The position numbers were made by a program, and so were the translations under genes. From Actinophytocola sp963826035 (GTDB lineage Bacteria > Actinomycetota > Actinomycetes > Mycobacteriales > Pseudonocardiaceae), in the NCBI GenBank assembly GCA_963826035.1, contig CAWGVZ010000024.1, positions 62,001 to 126,000 of the forward strand: DNA of 64,000 bases, in the 5' to 3' direction. A model generated the notes under the pieces. It did no database searches. It worked only from the letters and a program-made list of their open reading frames with translations, and was not told the origin of the DNA. Shown in pieces: positions 1-7,759 of the stretch. Numbering within the stretch: position 1 is the stretch's first letter; the number at the start of each line of letters is the position of its first letter.

Positions 1-809
1 GAGTCCTCTTCGGACAATGCGACGGCGGACAGCTTGTTCCAAGCCAGTCTAGTCCTGGTGATGTGCTCCTCGTCTTCGAGGAAGGTGCTGGCCGCCCGTG
101 TCTCCTCGTAGGTGATTGTCGGTTGGTCAGGAAACTCCAGAATCAACAGCGAGCCCTGCGTGGCAATGGCCGTTTCCACGTCGAATGGCACCACCCGGAG
201 CGTGACATTGCGACGAGCCGCCATCGCCAGGAGATGCTGGAGCTGGCCATACATCATCACGGGATCGCCCATGGTCCGCCGCAAGACCGTCTCTTCGAGG
301 AGCAGCTGAGCATGCGGCGCATCGGATCTCCCGAGAACTACCTGCCGACTCATCCTGGTTGTCACCAGCGCATCCACCTCGGTAGCGGTGAGCGCCTCGT
401 TGAGGCCGTGAATCACAGCGCGGGCGTACTCAGGAGTCTGCGCCAGGCCCGGCACCACCAGCGGCTGGTAGTTGCGAACCACACTGGCCTGGCTCTCGAA
501 CTTGATGAGGTCCTTCCAATTCGTGGGCAGCTTGCCGTGGATCTCGTGCCAGTTTCTTTCCTCTCCAGCACGCACCAGCGCCAGGAGTTCCTGTCGGGCT
601 TGCCCGGAAACGCGGAGAAGGCCGAGCACCGCCGCCACATCGTCGGCGTAAAGCCCGCGCTCGCCGGTCTCCATTCGGCTGATCTTGCTCTCCGAGCAAC
701 CGAGCGCTTCCGCGACATCCTTGCAGCTCAGCTTGCGTTTCTCCCGATAGGAACGAAGCTCGGCGGACACTCGCCGCTGCCGAACCGACACTCCCTTGCG
801 CCTGGCCAT
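1..809 (-). CDS. XRE-family regulator with DUF5753 domain (partial, C-terminus beyond left edge)
   Basis: The reading frame is open from an ATG at 809 to the window edge (about 269 codons). The N-terminus holds a helix-turn-helix: VRQRRVSAELR, then SCKDVAEALGCSESKISRMETGERGLY at about residues 30-56. The rest, with VVPGLAQTPEYARAVI and RQVVL, matches the DUF5753 effector region of Scr1-like regulators. These are normally followed by a small DUF397 gene, which would lie just off the left edge. The gene is divergent from a small gene at 937, and the 127-bp gap carries a TGCCAC-C-GTGGCA palindrome 18 bp upstream of this start. A complete paralogue lies at 47313-48167. It probably binds DNA in the cytoplasm; the regulated genes are unknown. 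Confidence 0.85.
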   Translation of the reverse strand, partial: MARRKGVSVRQRRVSAELRSYREKRKLSCKDVAEALGCSESKISRMETGERGLYADDVAAVLGLLRVSGQARQELLALVRAGEERNWHEIHGKLPTNWKDLIKFESQASVVRNYQPLVVPGLAQTPEYARAVIHGLNEALTATEVDALVTTRMSRQVVLGRSDAPHAQLLLEETVLRRTMGDPVMMYGQLQHLLAMAARRNVTLRVVPFDVETAIATQGSLLILEFPDQPTITYEETRAASTFLEDEEHITRTRLAWNKLSAVALSEED

Positions 810-826
810 GGCTCATGTTCGCGTCA

Positions 827-839
827 TGCCACCGTGGCA
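827..839. promoter_or_regulatory. palindrome TGCCAC-C-GTGGCA, candidate operator
   Basis: A perfect 6-bp inverted repeat with a 1-nt centre lies in the shared upstream region of the XRE gene and the small gene at 937. The paralogous intergenic region at 47281-47312 also has an inverted repeat around GGCAAATGCC. Its role as a regulator site is inferred from position only. Confidence 0.35.
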
Positions 840-936
840 CGACAGCGCTGTCACCCGATCGGATAGTTGCCTGACCAGCTGGACGGACGAGAGCGTTTTG
901 GCATCACAAGATCCGCACCTGACGCAGGAGGCAACG

Positions 937-1161
937 ATGGAGCTGAGCTGGACCGTCCGTGGGGCGTATGCGACCTGGCGAATGAGGTTGAGCGCCGAGC
1001 CGCCGGACACCGATGAGTGCGACGACGCGCCGGACTACGTGGACAACTGGCCGACCGACTCTCTCGCGCGGGTCTACAACCACTTCACCGACACCGTGAA
1101 CCTTCTGGAAGTCACGCGGGAACTGGAGGAGACCAGGCATCAGGGCGTCCGGATGGCGTGA
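937..1161 (+). CDS. small conserved protein beginning MExxWTVxGxY, partner of XRE/DUF5753 regulator
   Basis: This 74-aa acidic protein starts at an ATG with a good ribosome-binding site (caggagg, 6 nt upstream). It has no signal peptide or membrane segment. It resembles the 79-aa product at 46990-47229: both start ME-x-x-WTV-x-G-x-Y-x-x-W, share a central HF...TVN-hydrophobic-x-E block, and end with H-x-G-x-R. Both are divergent from an XRE/DUF5753 gene. The function is unknown and I recognise no named family. Conservation with the regulator suggests a shared module. It ends 12 bp before hisN. Confidence 0.7.
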   Translation: MELSWTVRGAYATWRMRLSAEPPDTDECDDAPDYVDNWPTDSLARVYNHFTDTVNLLEVTRELEETRHQGVRMA

Positions 1162-1173
1162 CAGCATCCAGCC

Positions 1174-1965
1174 ATGCCGAACTTCGCTGACGACCTCGCC
1201 GTCGCGCTGCGCCTGGCCGATCTTGCCGACTCGATCACCACCGCGCGGTTCCAGGCCACCGATCTGGTGGTGGACCGCAAACCGGATCGGACGCCGGTCA
1301 CCGACGCGGACACGGCGGTCGAGGACGTCATCCGGGCGGAGCTGGCCAAGGACCGGCCCGATGACGCCATCCTCGGTGAGGAGCGCGGCGGCACCCTCGG
1401 CGAGGGCCGTACCTGGATTCTCGACCCGATCGACGGGACGAAGAACTTCCTGCGCGGCAACCCCGTCTGGGCGACCCTGATCGCGCTGGTCGACGGGGGC
1501 GAGCCGGTCGCAGGCGTGGTCAGTTCGCCCGCGCTGCCCCGCCGCTGGTGGGCCAGCGCGGGCGGCGGCGCCTGGATGTCCGGGCCGGCCGGGGAACGGC
1601 GGCTCGCGGTGTCGGGGGTGCGGGACCTGTCGGACGCCTACCTGTCGACCACGCACCTGGGCTCGTGGGTGGAGTACCACTCTCGCGAGGTCTATCTGAA
1701 GCTCGTCGACGCGTGCTGGGAGAACCGCTCCTTCGGCGACTTCTGGCAGTACTGCCTGCTGGCCGAGGGCGCGATCGACCTGGCGGCCGAGGCCGTCGCA
1801 AACCCGTGGGACCTCGCGCCCGTGGCACTGCTGGTCACCGAGGCGGGCGGGCAGTTCACCGACCTGTCGGGCACGTCCACCTTCGCCGGGGGCAACTCAC
1901 TCGCGTCGAACGGCCACCTGCACGACGCGGCACTGTCACTGCTGATCCTGCGGGACCGGGGTTAA
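1174..1965 (+). CDS. hisN: histidinol-phosphatase, inositol monophosphatase family
   Basis: The 263-aa protein has the metal-binding signatures of the inositol monophosphatase fold: GEERGG near residue 69, the block ILDPIDGTKNF near residue 82, and WDLAPVALLVTEAGG near residue 212. In actinobacteria this subgroup removes phosphate from L-histidinol phosphate, the penultimate step of histidine synthesis. Close relatives act on inositol phosphates, so the substrate is inferred. The length is normal. The last 30 bp overlap, tail to tail, the 3' end of the putative immunity gene on the other strand. Confidence 0.85.
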   Translation: MPNFADDLAVALRLADLADSITTARFQATDLVVDRKPDRTPVTDADTAVEDVIRAELAKDRPDDAILGEERGGTLGEGRTWILDPIDGTKNFLRGNPVWATLIALVDGGEPVAGVVSSPALPRRWWASAGGGAWMSGPAGERRLAVSGVRDLSDAYLSTTHLGSWVEYHSREVYLKLVDACWENRSFGDFWQYCLLAEGAIDLAAEAVANPWDLAPVALLVTEAGGQFTDLSGTSTFAGGNSLASNGHLHDAALSLLILRDRG

Positions 1966-2220
1966 CGCGCCCCGCACGACCTGCGCCCAAGTGAGCCTGC
2001 CGAACAAGTAATGGCAGGCCACCTGCTCGTTGCTGAACCGGGCCCAGTCGTAGCGGTTGCCCTGCTCACGCCAGAAGACCTCCCACCCGAAGTTGCCCTC
2101 GTCGTCGGCCTCCTCGTCACGCACCAGGCACCAGGCGTTGTCGGCCTCGGTGCCGACCGACACCACGGCGGCCGGCACGCCGACCGCCGCCAGCCACTCG
2201 GTGATCGACTCGGCGTTCAT
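1936..2220 (-). CDS. putative immunity protein for the TNT toxin
   Basis: This 94-aa acidic protein (MNAESITEWL..., with FGWEVFWREQGNRYDW in the middle) starts at an ATG that overlaps the toxin stop codon by 4 nt (ATGA), so the two genes are translationally coupled. It has no export signal, as expected for a cytoplasmic inhibitor. Downstream position and size fit the immunity genes that follow TNT-domain toxins; in M. tuberculosis the CpnT toxin is neutralised by the immunity factor IFT. I cannot show homology to IFT by eye, so the function is inferred from context. Confidence 0.65.
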   Translation of the reverse strand: MNAESITEWLAAVGVPAAVVSVGTEADNAWCLVRDEEADDEGNFGWEVFWREQGNRYDWARFSNEQVACHYLFGRLTWAQVVRGALTPVPQDQQ

Positions 2221-4283
2221 GGGATCTCCTCGAGGTAGCCGAGCGCGACGAGCTCGACGGCGGAGTGGGTGGTCCGGTACCGCACGCCGCCGCCGGGCTG
2301 TGCGAACCAGGCGGCGGACACGGCGCGCCACACCGGCAGCCGGCGCAGCACCCGGTAGCGGCGGTAGCCCTGGGTGAGCAGCGCGGGCGGCAGCGAGCGC
2401 TGCGCGAACGGCGTGCCGGCCGGTGCGAACACCCGGCCCTCGGGCGGACCGAACCGGTCCAGTTCGGCGCCCTCGTCGAGCACCTCCGCCTCGCCGGGCG
2501 CGCTGCCGCCCTCCGGGTGCCGCTCGCTGGGCGGCCAGTTGTACTCGACACCGTCGGCGCTGATGCCCTGCGCGGTAACGCTGCCGAACCGCACTAGGTA
2601 CCGGCGGTCCCAGTCTCGTTCGTTTTCTCCGCCGAGCGGGTCGTGGCCTTCGGTGAGCTCGGCGACCGCCGGGTCACCGGCGCCGCGTGGCGGGCCCGTG
2701 ACGAGTGGTTCGGCGGGCCGTGGCGTGGTGTCGACCAGGTCGAACTCCGGGTGGTCGCCCGGCTCGAACCGCAGGCCGGCCGCGTAGTCCAGCTCCGCGT
2801 GCGGCGGCGGCAGCTGCCGGGCCGGGCGGTAGGACGCGACCGGCAGGTGGCCGATGGGGAACATGTGGATCCAGAACACGGCGAGTGCCGGGTCCCGCTC
2901 CCCCTTGAACGGCGGCGGGGCGCCGGGCGGGCCGGCCACCGTGCGGGGCTTGTCGGCCGGGGGGACCGCGTCGACCGTCGACCCGGGGGCCAGACCGGCC
3001 GGCCGGAACGTGGTCACCGGCTGGACCGGCGCCCGCGCGGCGACAGGTGCGGCGGGGGCGGGGGCGCCAGCAGCGGCCGGTGGCGGCGCGCCCGGGACGC
3101 CCGGCGCCGGTGCGCCGGGGCCGCCGAACACGGGTGCGCCCGGTTGCGGCGGGGCACCCGCGACGGGTGGCGCGGCCGGCGGGAGGTTGGCCGGGGCGGG
3201 CGCCGCGACGTCCGGCCCGCCGGCGAACCCGGCCACGGCCGTCTGGCCGCGCGGTGGGGTCGGGGTGTTGTCGTCGGGGAAGTCGGATGGGAAGTCGGGG
3301 TGGACGCCGCGGTCGGGCGGGATCGGCACCGGGCCGGTGACCTCGGGATCCGTGCCCGGCAGCAGGTCACCGACACCGGGCAGGTGGAGTCCGGGGCGGC
3401 CGTCCGACTGGTTACCGGGCAGCAGATCACCCGGCAGGCCCAGGCCGGGCCGCGTGCCGTCGGCAGCGTCACCGGGCAGCACGTCCCCCGGCAAACCGAG
3501 GCCAGGTCGGGTGCCGTCCGCGCCGGACTGGCCGCCGGGCAGCACGTCACCAGGCAGACCGAGACCGGGCCGCGTGCCATCAGCGCCGGGCTGGCCGGTG
3601 GCACCGCCGGGCACCGCGTGATCGACAGTGCCCTGCACGGTGTCCGTGACGGTCCCGCCGACCGAGTCGACCGTGTCGGTGACCGTGGGCACCACCTCCG
3701 CCACCCCGGCCATCGTGCCGGCCGCCAGCGGTGGCGTGTGCGGGTTGGCGTCGACCGGGTTGCGCACGTCGGCCAGGTCCACGCCGGACGCCGGCTGGAC
3801 CGCACTGACCAGGCTGGCCTCGATGTTCGCGACGTTCGCCGAGGTGCCGGCCACGGCCGTGGCCAGGCCGGCGAGTGCCGCGGGCTGACCGGCCGCGGCG
3901 GCCGACTCGGCGGCGTCGGTGTTCTGCGCCAGCGCCACCAGGTTGCGGACGATCTCGACCTTCGCCGTGCCGACCTGCTCGGCCGCGTGCTCCAGCCGGT
4001 CGGCCGCGTCGGTGAGGCCGCGCACGGTGGCCGTGAGGTGCCCGGAGTCCGGTTCGACGAACGCCGACCAGTGCTGCGCGGCCGCGTCCCCGGCGCCGCT
4101 GTCCACGGTGGCGAGTGCTGCCCTGGCCGTGGTGTCGGCGTCGGTGGTCAGCGTCGACATGCTGGTGGCCGCGTCGCGCCACGCCTGGGCGGACTGCGCC
4201 ATTGCGTCCTCGTCCGCCTCCGGCCACGCCACTCCCGCCCGCGCGGCGACGTCGGCGAGCTCCGGTGGCAGTTCGATGCCCAT
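2217..4283 (-). CDS. ESX-type secreted toxin with C-terminal TNT (NAD+ glycohydrolase) domain
   Basis: The 688-aa protein has four parts. Residues about 1-180 are a helical WXG100-like region similar in layout to the N-terminus of CpnT. About 225-310 is a Gly/Pro tandem repeat (GTRPGLGLPGD-V/L-LPG). About 310-470 is a Pro/Ala-rich linker. The C-terminal 110 residues are a TNT domain, with LDRFGPPEGR, PAGTPFAQRSLPP and WFAQPGGGVRY. TNT domains hydrolyse NAD+, killing or poisoning target cells. The start ATG overlaps the stop of the upstream WXG100-like gene by 1 nt, and the stop overlaps the putative immunity gene. This fits a type VII-secreted polymorphic toxin, though the target is unknown. 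The toxin identification is strong; the secretion route is inferred. Confidence 0.85.
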   Translation of the reverse strand: MGIELPPELADVAARAGVAWPEADEDAMAQSAQAWRDAATSMSTLTTDADTTARAALATVDSGAGDAAAQHWSAFVEPDSGHLTATVRGLTDAADRLEHAAEQVGTAKVEIVRNLVALAQNTDAAESAAAAGQPAALAGLATAVAGTSANVANIEASLVSAVQPASGVDLADVRNPVDANPHTPPLAAGTMAGVAEVVPTVTDTVDSVGGTVTDTVQGTVDHAVPGGATGQPGADGTRPGLGLPGDVLPGGQSGADGTRPGLGLPGDVLPGDAADGTRPGLGLPGDLLPGNQSDGRPGLHLPGVGDLLPGTDPEVTGPVPIPPDRGVHPDFPSDFPDDNTPTPPRGQTAVAGFAGGPDVAAPAPANLPPAAPPVAGAPPQPGAPVFGGPGAPAPGVPGAPPPAAAGAPAPAAPVAARAPVQPVTTFRPAGLAPGSTVDAVPPADKPRTVAGPPGAPPPFKGERDPALAVFWIHMFPIGHLPVASYRPARQLPPPHAELDYAAGLRFEPGDHPEFDLVDTTPRPAEPLVTGPPRGAGDPAVAELTEGHDPLGGENERDWDRRYLVRFGSVTAQGISADGVEYNWPPSERHPEGGSAPGEAEVLDEGAELDRFGPPEGRVFAPAGTPFAQRSLPPALLTQGYRRYRVLRRLPVWRAVSAAWFAQPGGGVRYRTTHSAVELVALGYLEEIP
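3355..3610. repeat. in-gene tandem repeat encoding GTRPGLGLPGDVLPG units
   Basis: Four imperfect units of about 60 bp lie inside the toxin gene. They encode repeated DGTRPGLGLPGDVLPG-type segments joined by Q/S/G/A/D residues; the last unit is degenerate (GRPGLHLPG). They form a flexible spacer between the N-terminal helical part and the toxic domain. Such repeats can vary in number between strains. Confidence 0.8.
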
Positions 4284-4618
4284 CAGACGTCCGGATCGAC
4301 TGCGGTCACGTGCTCGGCCCCGGCGTCGTCTGACGAGGAGTAACCGGTGGCCGTGTCGGCGAACCGCCCGCCGACCGACCCGAGCTGCTCCGACAGCCCG
4401 GCCAACCTGCCGAGGGTCGCGTCGGCCGGGTCGGCGTGCGCGGCGGCGAAGCTCTGGCCGACGGCGTCGGTGCCCCAGCACGATCCGGTAGCCGACAACG
4501 CGTCGGTCAGGTCGCGCTCGATGGTGCCGAGCCGGTCGACCAGGCCGTCGAACTGCCCGGCACGGTCGGTGAGCCCACCGACGTCGACGTCGAAGCCGTC
4601 GCTGCTGCGGTCAGTCAT
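4283..4618 (-). CDS. WXG100-like (ESX) protein
   Basis: The 111-aa helical protein carries the motif SCWGTDAVGQSF at about residues 46-57, in the turn position where WXG100 proteins have Trp-x-Gly. Size and helix-turn-helix layout fit the ESAT-6/WXG100 superfamily. It starts 4 nt inside the stop of the upstream YbaB-like gene (ATGA). It probably partners the toxin for type VII export, or acts as its chaperone. Confidence 0.75.
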   Translation of the reverse strand: MTDRSSDGFDVDVGGLTDRAGQFDGLVDRLGTIERDLTDALSATGSCWGTDAVGQSFAAAHADPADATLGRLAGLSEQLGSVGGRFADTATGYSSSDDAGAEHVTAVDPDV

Positions 4619-5064
4619 TTCCGGCGTCTCCCGGCTTCCAGGTAGGTGTGGGTCTCGAAGTTCTCGTCCTGGTCAACGGCAGCCGGGGTGACCGGCTTGA
4701 GTTCCTCGGCCGACAGATCCGCCGTGCCGCGCAACAACGCCTCCGGATCGGTGCCGGGCGGCAGGACGGGAGCGAGGACGGCCCCGGCTCGCCTGGTCAC
4801 GGCGGCGGCCGCGGCCGTGCTGACGGCGACGATGGTGGCGGCCAGCGCGGCGGGCCGCAGCTCGCGGTAGGCGGCCTCGGCGATCGTGAGCTTGGTGAGC
4901 GTGCCCTGCGCGGACACGGTGGCGGTGACCAGACCGTCGGCGCTGGTCACCGACTCCTGGACGGCCGCGAGGTCGCGTTGGACGGCGCCGAGCTGTTCCC
5001 GGCTGCGCCGATAGCCGGCCAGCAGTTCGTCGACCTGGGCTCGGTGGTCAGCGGCCACGGCCAC
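4615..5064 (-). CDS. YbaB/EbfC-family protein heading the toxin operon
   Basis: The 149-aa protein is the first gene of a tight four-gene minus-strand operon. Its layout (N-terminal helix with YRRSREQLGAVQRDLAAVQ, then strands SADGLVTATVSAQGTLTKLTI, then a helix) matches the YbaB/EbfC fold seen in nucleoid-associated proteins. Actinobacteria often place such genes beside WXG100 and toxin genes. The same pairing occurs at 55194-56092. It probably has a chaperone or adaptor role rather than a general chromosome role; this is inferred from context. Confidence 0.7.
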   Translation of the reverse strand: MAVAADHRAQVDELLAGYRRSREQLGAVQRDLAAVQESVTSADGLVTATVSAQGTLTKLTIAEAAYRELRPAALAATIVAVSTAAAAAVTRRAGAVLAPVLPPGTDPEALLRGTADLSAEELKPVTPAAVDQDENFETHTYLEAGRRRK

Positions 5065-5180
5065 CTCCGCTGGGGTGACGCCTCCGGCACCGAAGTTAAC
5101 CGTCGGGCGTTGGCATGGTCGTAGGTCTGGGCTTGGACGTGTGCGGATGGCGAACGGTTCCCGCGTCGTTGATTATTCCG

Positions 5181-5807
5181 TCACGTGCCCGGATACGGCG
5201 CAGCCAATCCGGCCAGTACCGCCGAATGCACCGCGCGGGCGAGTGGCCCGCCGACCGGGGACCGCGGGCCGCCGAACGGCTCGGCCGGCCCGTCCGTCGG
5301 GCACAGCACGGCGATCGCGTCGGTGGGCGTCCCGGTGCCCGGCACTCCCGCCTCGAACAGCGCCTGCGCCTTGGCCTCCGCGACCGTCGCCACGGCGTTG
5401 ACCAGCGCCGCCGGAGAAAGCCGCACGGGCAGCCAGCACACGGCGTTGATGGTGCCCACCGGCTCGGCGATCCCGGCCGGACCGGCCGCCCACGTCGGAT
5501 ACGCCCCGATGCCCGTGGTGACCGACACGCGCACGCCGCCGTCGGTCCGGTGCACCACGTCCCGCACGTCGACCGCCGTGAGGAGCCCGATGCCCGCGCC
5601 GGTGGTGAGCCGCAGCTCGGCCCCGATCTCCGCCATGTGTGCCTCTGGATCGGGCCGGCTGTAACCCTTGACCACGGACGCGTTCAGCACCCAGCGCCGC
5701 TCCCCGAACCCGCCGCCGAGCACACCGGACGACATGGCCAGCCAGGGCGTCGCCAGCCGCCACACCAACACCGCGCGACCCGCCACCGCGACCACCTCAG
5801 GTGTCAC
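5181..5807 (-). CDS. cbiZ: adenosylcobinamide amidohydrolase
   Basis: The 208-aa protein matches the CbiZ family: an N-terminal LVWRL-x-TPWLAMSSGVLGGGFG block, then RRWVLNASVVKGYSRPDPEAH, and a central GIGLLTAVDVRDVV segment. CbiZ cleaves the aminopropanol side chain of adenosylcobinamide to give adenosylcobyric acid, allowing salvage of B12 precursors. The window encodes a B12-dependent enzyme (mutAB at 31795-35399), so the function fits the metabolism. No other cobalamin gene is nearby. The start is the first ATG; translation from it gives a family-length product. Confidence 0.8.
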   Translation of the reverse strand: MTPEVVAVAGRAVLVWRLATPWLAMSSGVLGGGFGERRWVLNASVVKGYSRPDPEAHMAEIGAELRLTTGAGIGLLTAVDVRDVVHRTDGGVRVSVTTGIGAYPTWAAGPAGIAEPVGTINAVCWLPVRLSPAALVNAVATVAEAKAQALFEAGVPGTGTPTDAIAVLCPTDGPAEPFGGPRSPVGGPLARAVHSAVLAGLAAPYPGT

Positions 5808-6121
5808 GCCAGCACCTTGCTAACCAACGCCCGCCGCGTCCCCCGATGCGCGAGTGCCCGGCCGCGGGCGCACTCCCCCAGGCCGCGAGTCGTACCGTTT
5901 CGACGCCGAGTCGTACGTTGTGGACACCGAGTCGTACGTTGCGGGCGCCGAGCCCCGAACCTGCTGCAGGACGAGATCCGCCGACCCATTGTCGAGACGG
6001 TACGACTCGCGAGAAGGTCGGGCGGGCACCCGGTGCGAGCCGGCTCTCCGTGCGCACGTGGAGCGCCTCGCCGCCGGGCAGCACCGCCTGCGCCCGGCCG
6101 TGGCGCTCGACGAGCTCCACG
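5808..6121. other. 314-bp intergenic stretch with GAGTCGTAC repeats
   Basis: The stretch lies between cbiZ and the HMG-CoA lyase gene. It contains three direct copies of a 21-bp unit with core GAGTCGTAC (5884-5950) and one inverted copy at 6000-6010. A GTG-started minus-strand frame follows the lyase stop (MELVERHGRAQAVLPGGE...), but it runs into the repeats and looks like no known protein, so I do not call it a gene. Confidence 0.6.
5884..6010. repeat. 21-bp periodic repeat, core GAGTCGTAC (family also at 61249)
   Basis: Cores at 5886, 5908 and 5929 are spaced about 21 bp apart, and an inverted core (GTACGACTCGC) lies at 6000. The flanking bases, GTTTCGAC and GTGGAC, are partly conserved. 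The same core, in the same 21-bp spacing and with the same GTTTCGAC-like flank, occurs at 61249-61279. Both loci lie beyond gene 3' ends. Confidence 0.8.
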
Positions 6122-7063
6122 TCAGCCCCGCAGTGCCCGGACCACGCGGGACGGACTCGGCCTGCCCAGTTTCTCCGCCATCCACACGCTCGTGTCGGCA
6201 AGCACGTCGAGGTCCACGCCCGTGTCGACGCCGAGCCCGTCGAGCAGCCACACCAGGTCCTCGGTGGCCAGGTTGCCGGTGGCCGACTCGGCGTACGGGC
6301 AGCCGCCGAGGCCGCCGGCCGAGGAGTCCACGGTGGTCACCCCGTGGCGCAGCGCGGCGAGCGTGTTCGCGAGGGCCTGGCCGTAGGTGTCGTGGAAGTG
6401 CACGGCCAGCGCGGACATCGCCGTACCGGCCGCCGCGAACCCGTCGAGCAGGGCCGTGACCTGACCGGCGGTCGCGACGCCGATGGTGTCGCCCAGGGAC
6501 AGCTGGGTGCAGCCCATGTCCAGCAGCCGGCGGCCGACGGCGACGACGGCGGCCGGGTCGACCACGCCCTCCCACGGGTCGCCGAAGCACATGGACACGT
6601 AGCCGCGGACGTCGAGCCCCTCGGCCACCGCCCGCGTCACCACTGGCTCGAACATGGCGAACTGCTCGTCGAGCGTGCGGTTGAGGTTGCGGTTGGCGAA
6701 CGTCTCCGTGGCGCTGCCGAAGATCGCGATGTGCCGGACACCGGCCGCGAGCGCCCGGTCGAGCCCCCGCTCGTTCGGCACGAGCACGGGATAGCGGACG
6801 CCGTCGCGCGGGGTCAGCCCGGCGAGCAGGTCCTCGGCGTCGGCCAGCTGCGGCACCCACTTGGGGTGCACGAAGCTGGTGGCCTCGATGGTGGTGAGAC
6901 CGGCCTCGGCCAGCCGTTCCAGGAAGTCGAGCTTCACGCCGATGGGCACGATGGCCTGCTCGTTCTGCAGGCCGTCACGCGGTCCGACCTCCCAGATCGT
7001 CACTCGAGCCGGGAGGTCGGCGGCTGGCACCCGGGCCGGGAGCCCGAGGTCCCTGGCGGTCAC
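6122..7063 (-). CDS. mvaB: hydroxymethylglutaryl-CoA lyase
   Basis: The 313-aa TIM-barrel enzyme shows VGPRDGLQNE near the N-terminus (metal and substrate binding), the HMGL-type GYVSMCFGDPWEG, HFHDTYGQALAN, and the GGLGGCPYA loop with the catalytic cysteine. It cleaves HMG-CoA to acetyl-CoA and acetoacetate, the last step of leucine degradation. The GTG start overlaps the stop of the PH-domain gene (GTGA), so the two are coupled; no closer ATG gives the full domain. The methylcrotonyl-CoA carboxylase genes that often accompany it are absent here. Confidence 0.88.
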   Translation of the reverse strand: MTARDLGLPARVPAADLPARVTIWEVGPRDGLQNEQAIVPIGVKLDFLERLAEAGLTTIEATSFVHPKWVPQLADAEDLLAGLTPRDGVRYPVLVPNERGLDRALAAGVRHIAIFGSATETFANRNLNRTLDEQFAMFEPVVTRAVAEGLDVRGYVSMCFGDPWEGVVDPAAVVAVGRRLLDMGCTQLSLGDTIGVATAGQVTALLDGFAAAGTAMSALAVHFHDTYGQALANTLAALRHGVTTVDSSAGGLGGCPYAESATGNLATEDLVWLLDGLGVDTGVDLDVLADTSVWMAEKLGRPSPSRVVRALRG

Positions 7064-7665
7064 CGGCGGCGCTGGTTGCCCTGCGGCGGGTACGGCTGGG
7101 TCGGGGCGTGGCCCTGTTGCTGGAAGCCGCCCTGCGGTTGCTGGTCGAAGCCCGGCGCGCCAGGACGGTGGAAGTCGTCGTGCGGGTTGTCGTTGACCTC
7201 GCGGTACAGAAGGGTGTGCACCTTCTCCACGGCCGGGACGTCGTCGAACTCCAACGGCTCCTGAGAGGCCGACTCGATGATCAGCGTGCCGCAGCCGAAG
7301 ATCCGGTCGATCAGGCCGTGCTCGAACCGGACGCTGTTGATGCGGCCGAGCGGGATGTCGATACCGGTCCGGTTGATCACGCCCTCCCGCGCCATCACCC
7401 GATCGGTGGTGACGATGAAGTGCGTGGTGCGCCAGCGGATGAACGGCACGAAGAACAGCCACACGACGATGATCAGCGCGACCGCGCCGATGGCGATCAG
7501 CCCGATCGTGCTCCAGCTCGTGTCCTGGACCAGCAGGGCGAGCCAGATCCCGATCCCGACCGTCGCGATGAGGATCAGGTAGGGGACAAGCAGCATCTTC
7601 CAATGCGAGTGCTTGTGCAGGATGACTTTCTCGCCATCGCTGAGCAGATCTTCTGGATAGGCCAC
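7060..7665 (-). CDS. bacterial PH-domain (bPH2-like) membrane protein
   Basis: The 201-aa protein has a short cytoplasmic N-terminus (LLSDGEKVILHKHSHWK) and two adjacent hydrophobic helices at about residues 24-46 and 52-74. A bPH domain follows (THFIVTTDRVMAREGVINRTGIDIPLGRINSVRFEHG, about 80-115). The C-terminal tail is rich in Gln, Pro and Gly (about 165-201). This YdbS/YdbT-like arrangement is common in actinobacteria; its role is not established. It is the first gene of a two-gene unit with mvaB. Confidence 0.8.
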   Translation of the reverse strand: MAYPEDLLSDGEKVILHKHSHWKMLLVPYLILIATVGIGIWLALLVQDTSWSTIGLIAIGAVALIIVVWLFFVPFIRWRTTHFIVTTDRVMAREGVINRTGIDIPLGRINSVRFEHGLIDRIFGCGTLIIESASQEPLEFDDVPAVEKVHTLLYREVNDNPHDDFHRPGAPGFDQQPQGGFQQQGHAPTQPYPPQGNQRRR

Positions 7666-7759
7666 GGCGTCCTCCCGAGTGAACCGCTTCGCCGATGGTG
7701 TCGCGGGTAACCGTACCGGCGTGACACCCGCGCCCGCGTGCTGACCCGGAAAGATGTCC

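Noticed and set aside
63..866. 267-codon plus-strand frame
   Set aside because: It is antisense to the XRE/DUF5753 gene, which has clear helix-turn-helix motifs; the plus frame has no recognisable domain.
2643..4343. 566-codon plus-strand frame over the toxin gene
   Set aside because: Arg/Gly-rich low-complexity shadow of the TNT toxin gene caused by high GC; no domain features.
5820..6120. possible gene MELVERHGRAQAVLPGGE... after the HMG-CoA lyase
   Set aside because: It begins plausibly but runs through the 21-bp repeats and loses coding character; kept as intergenic.
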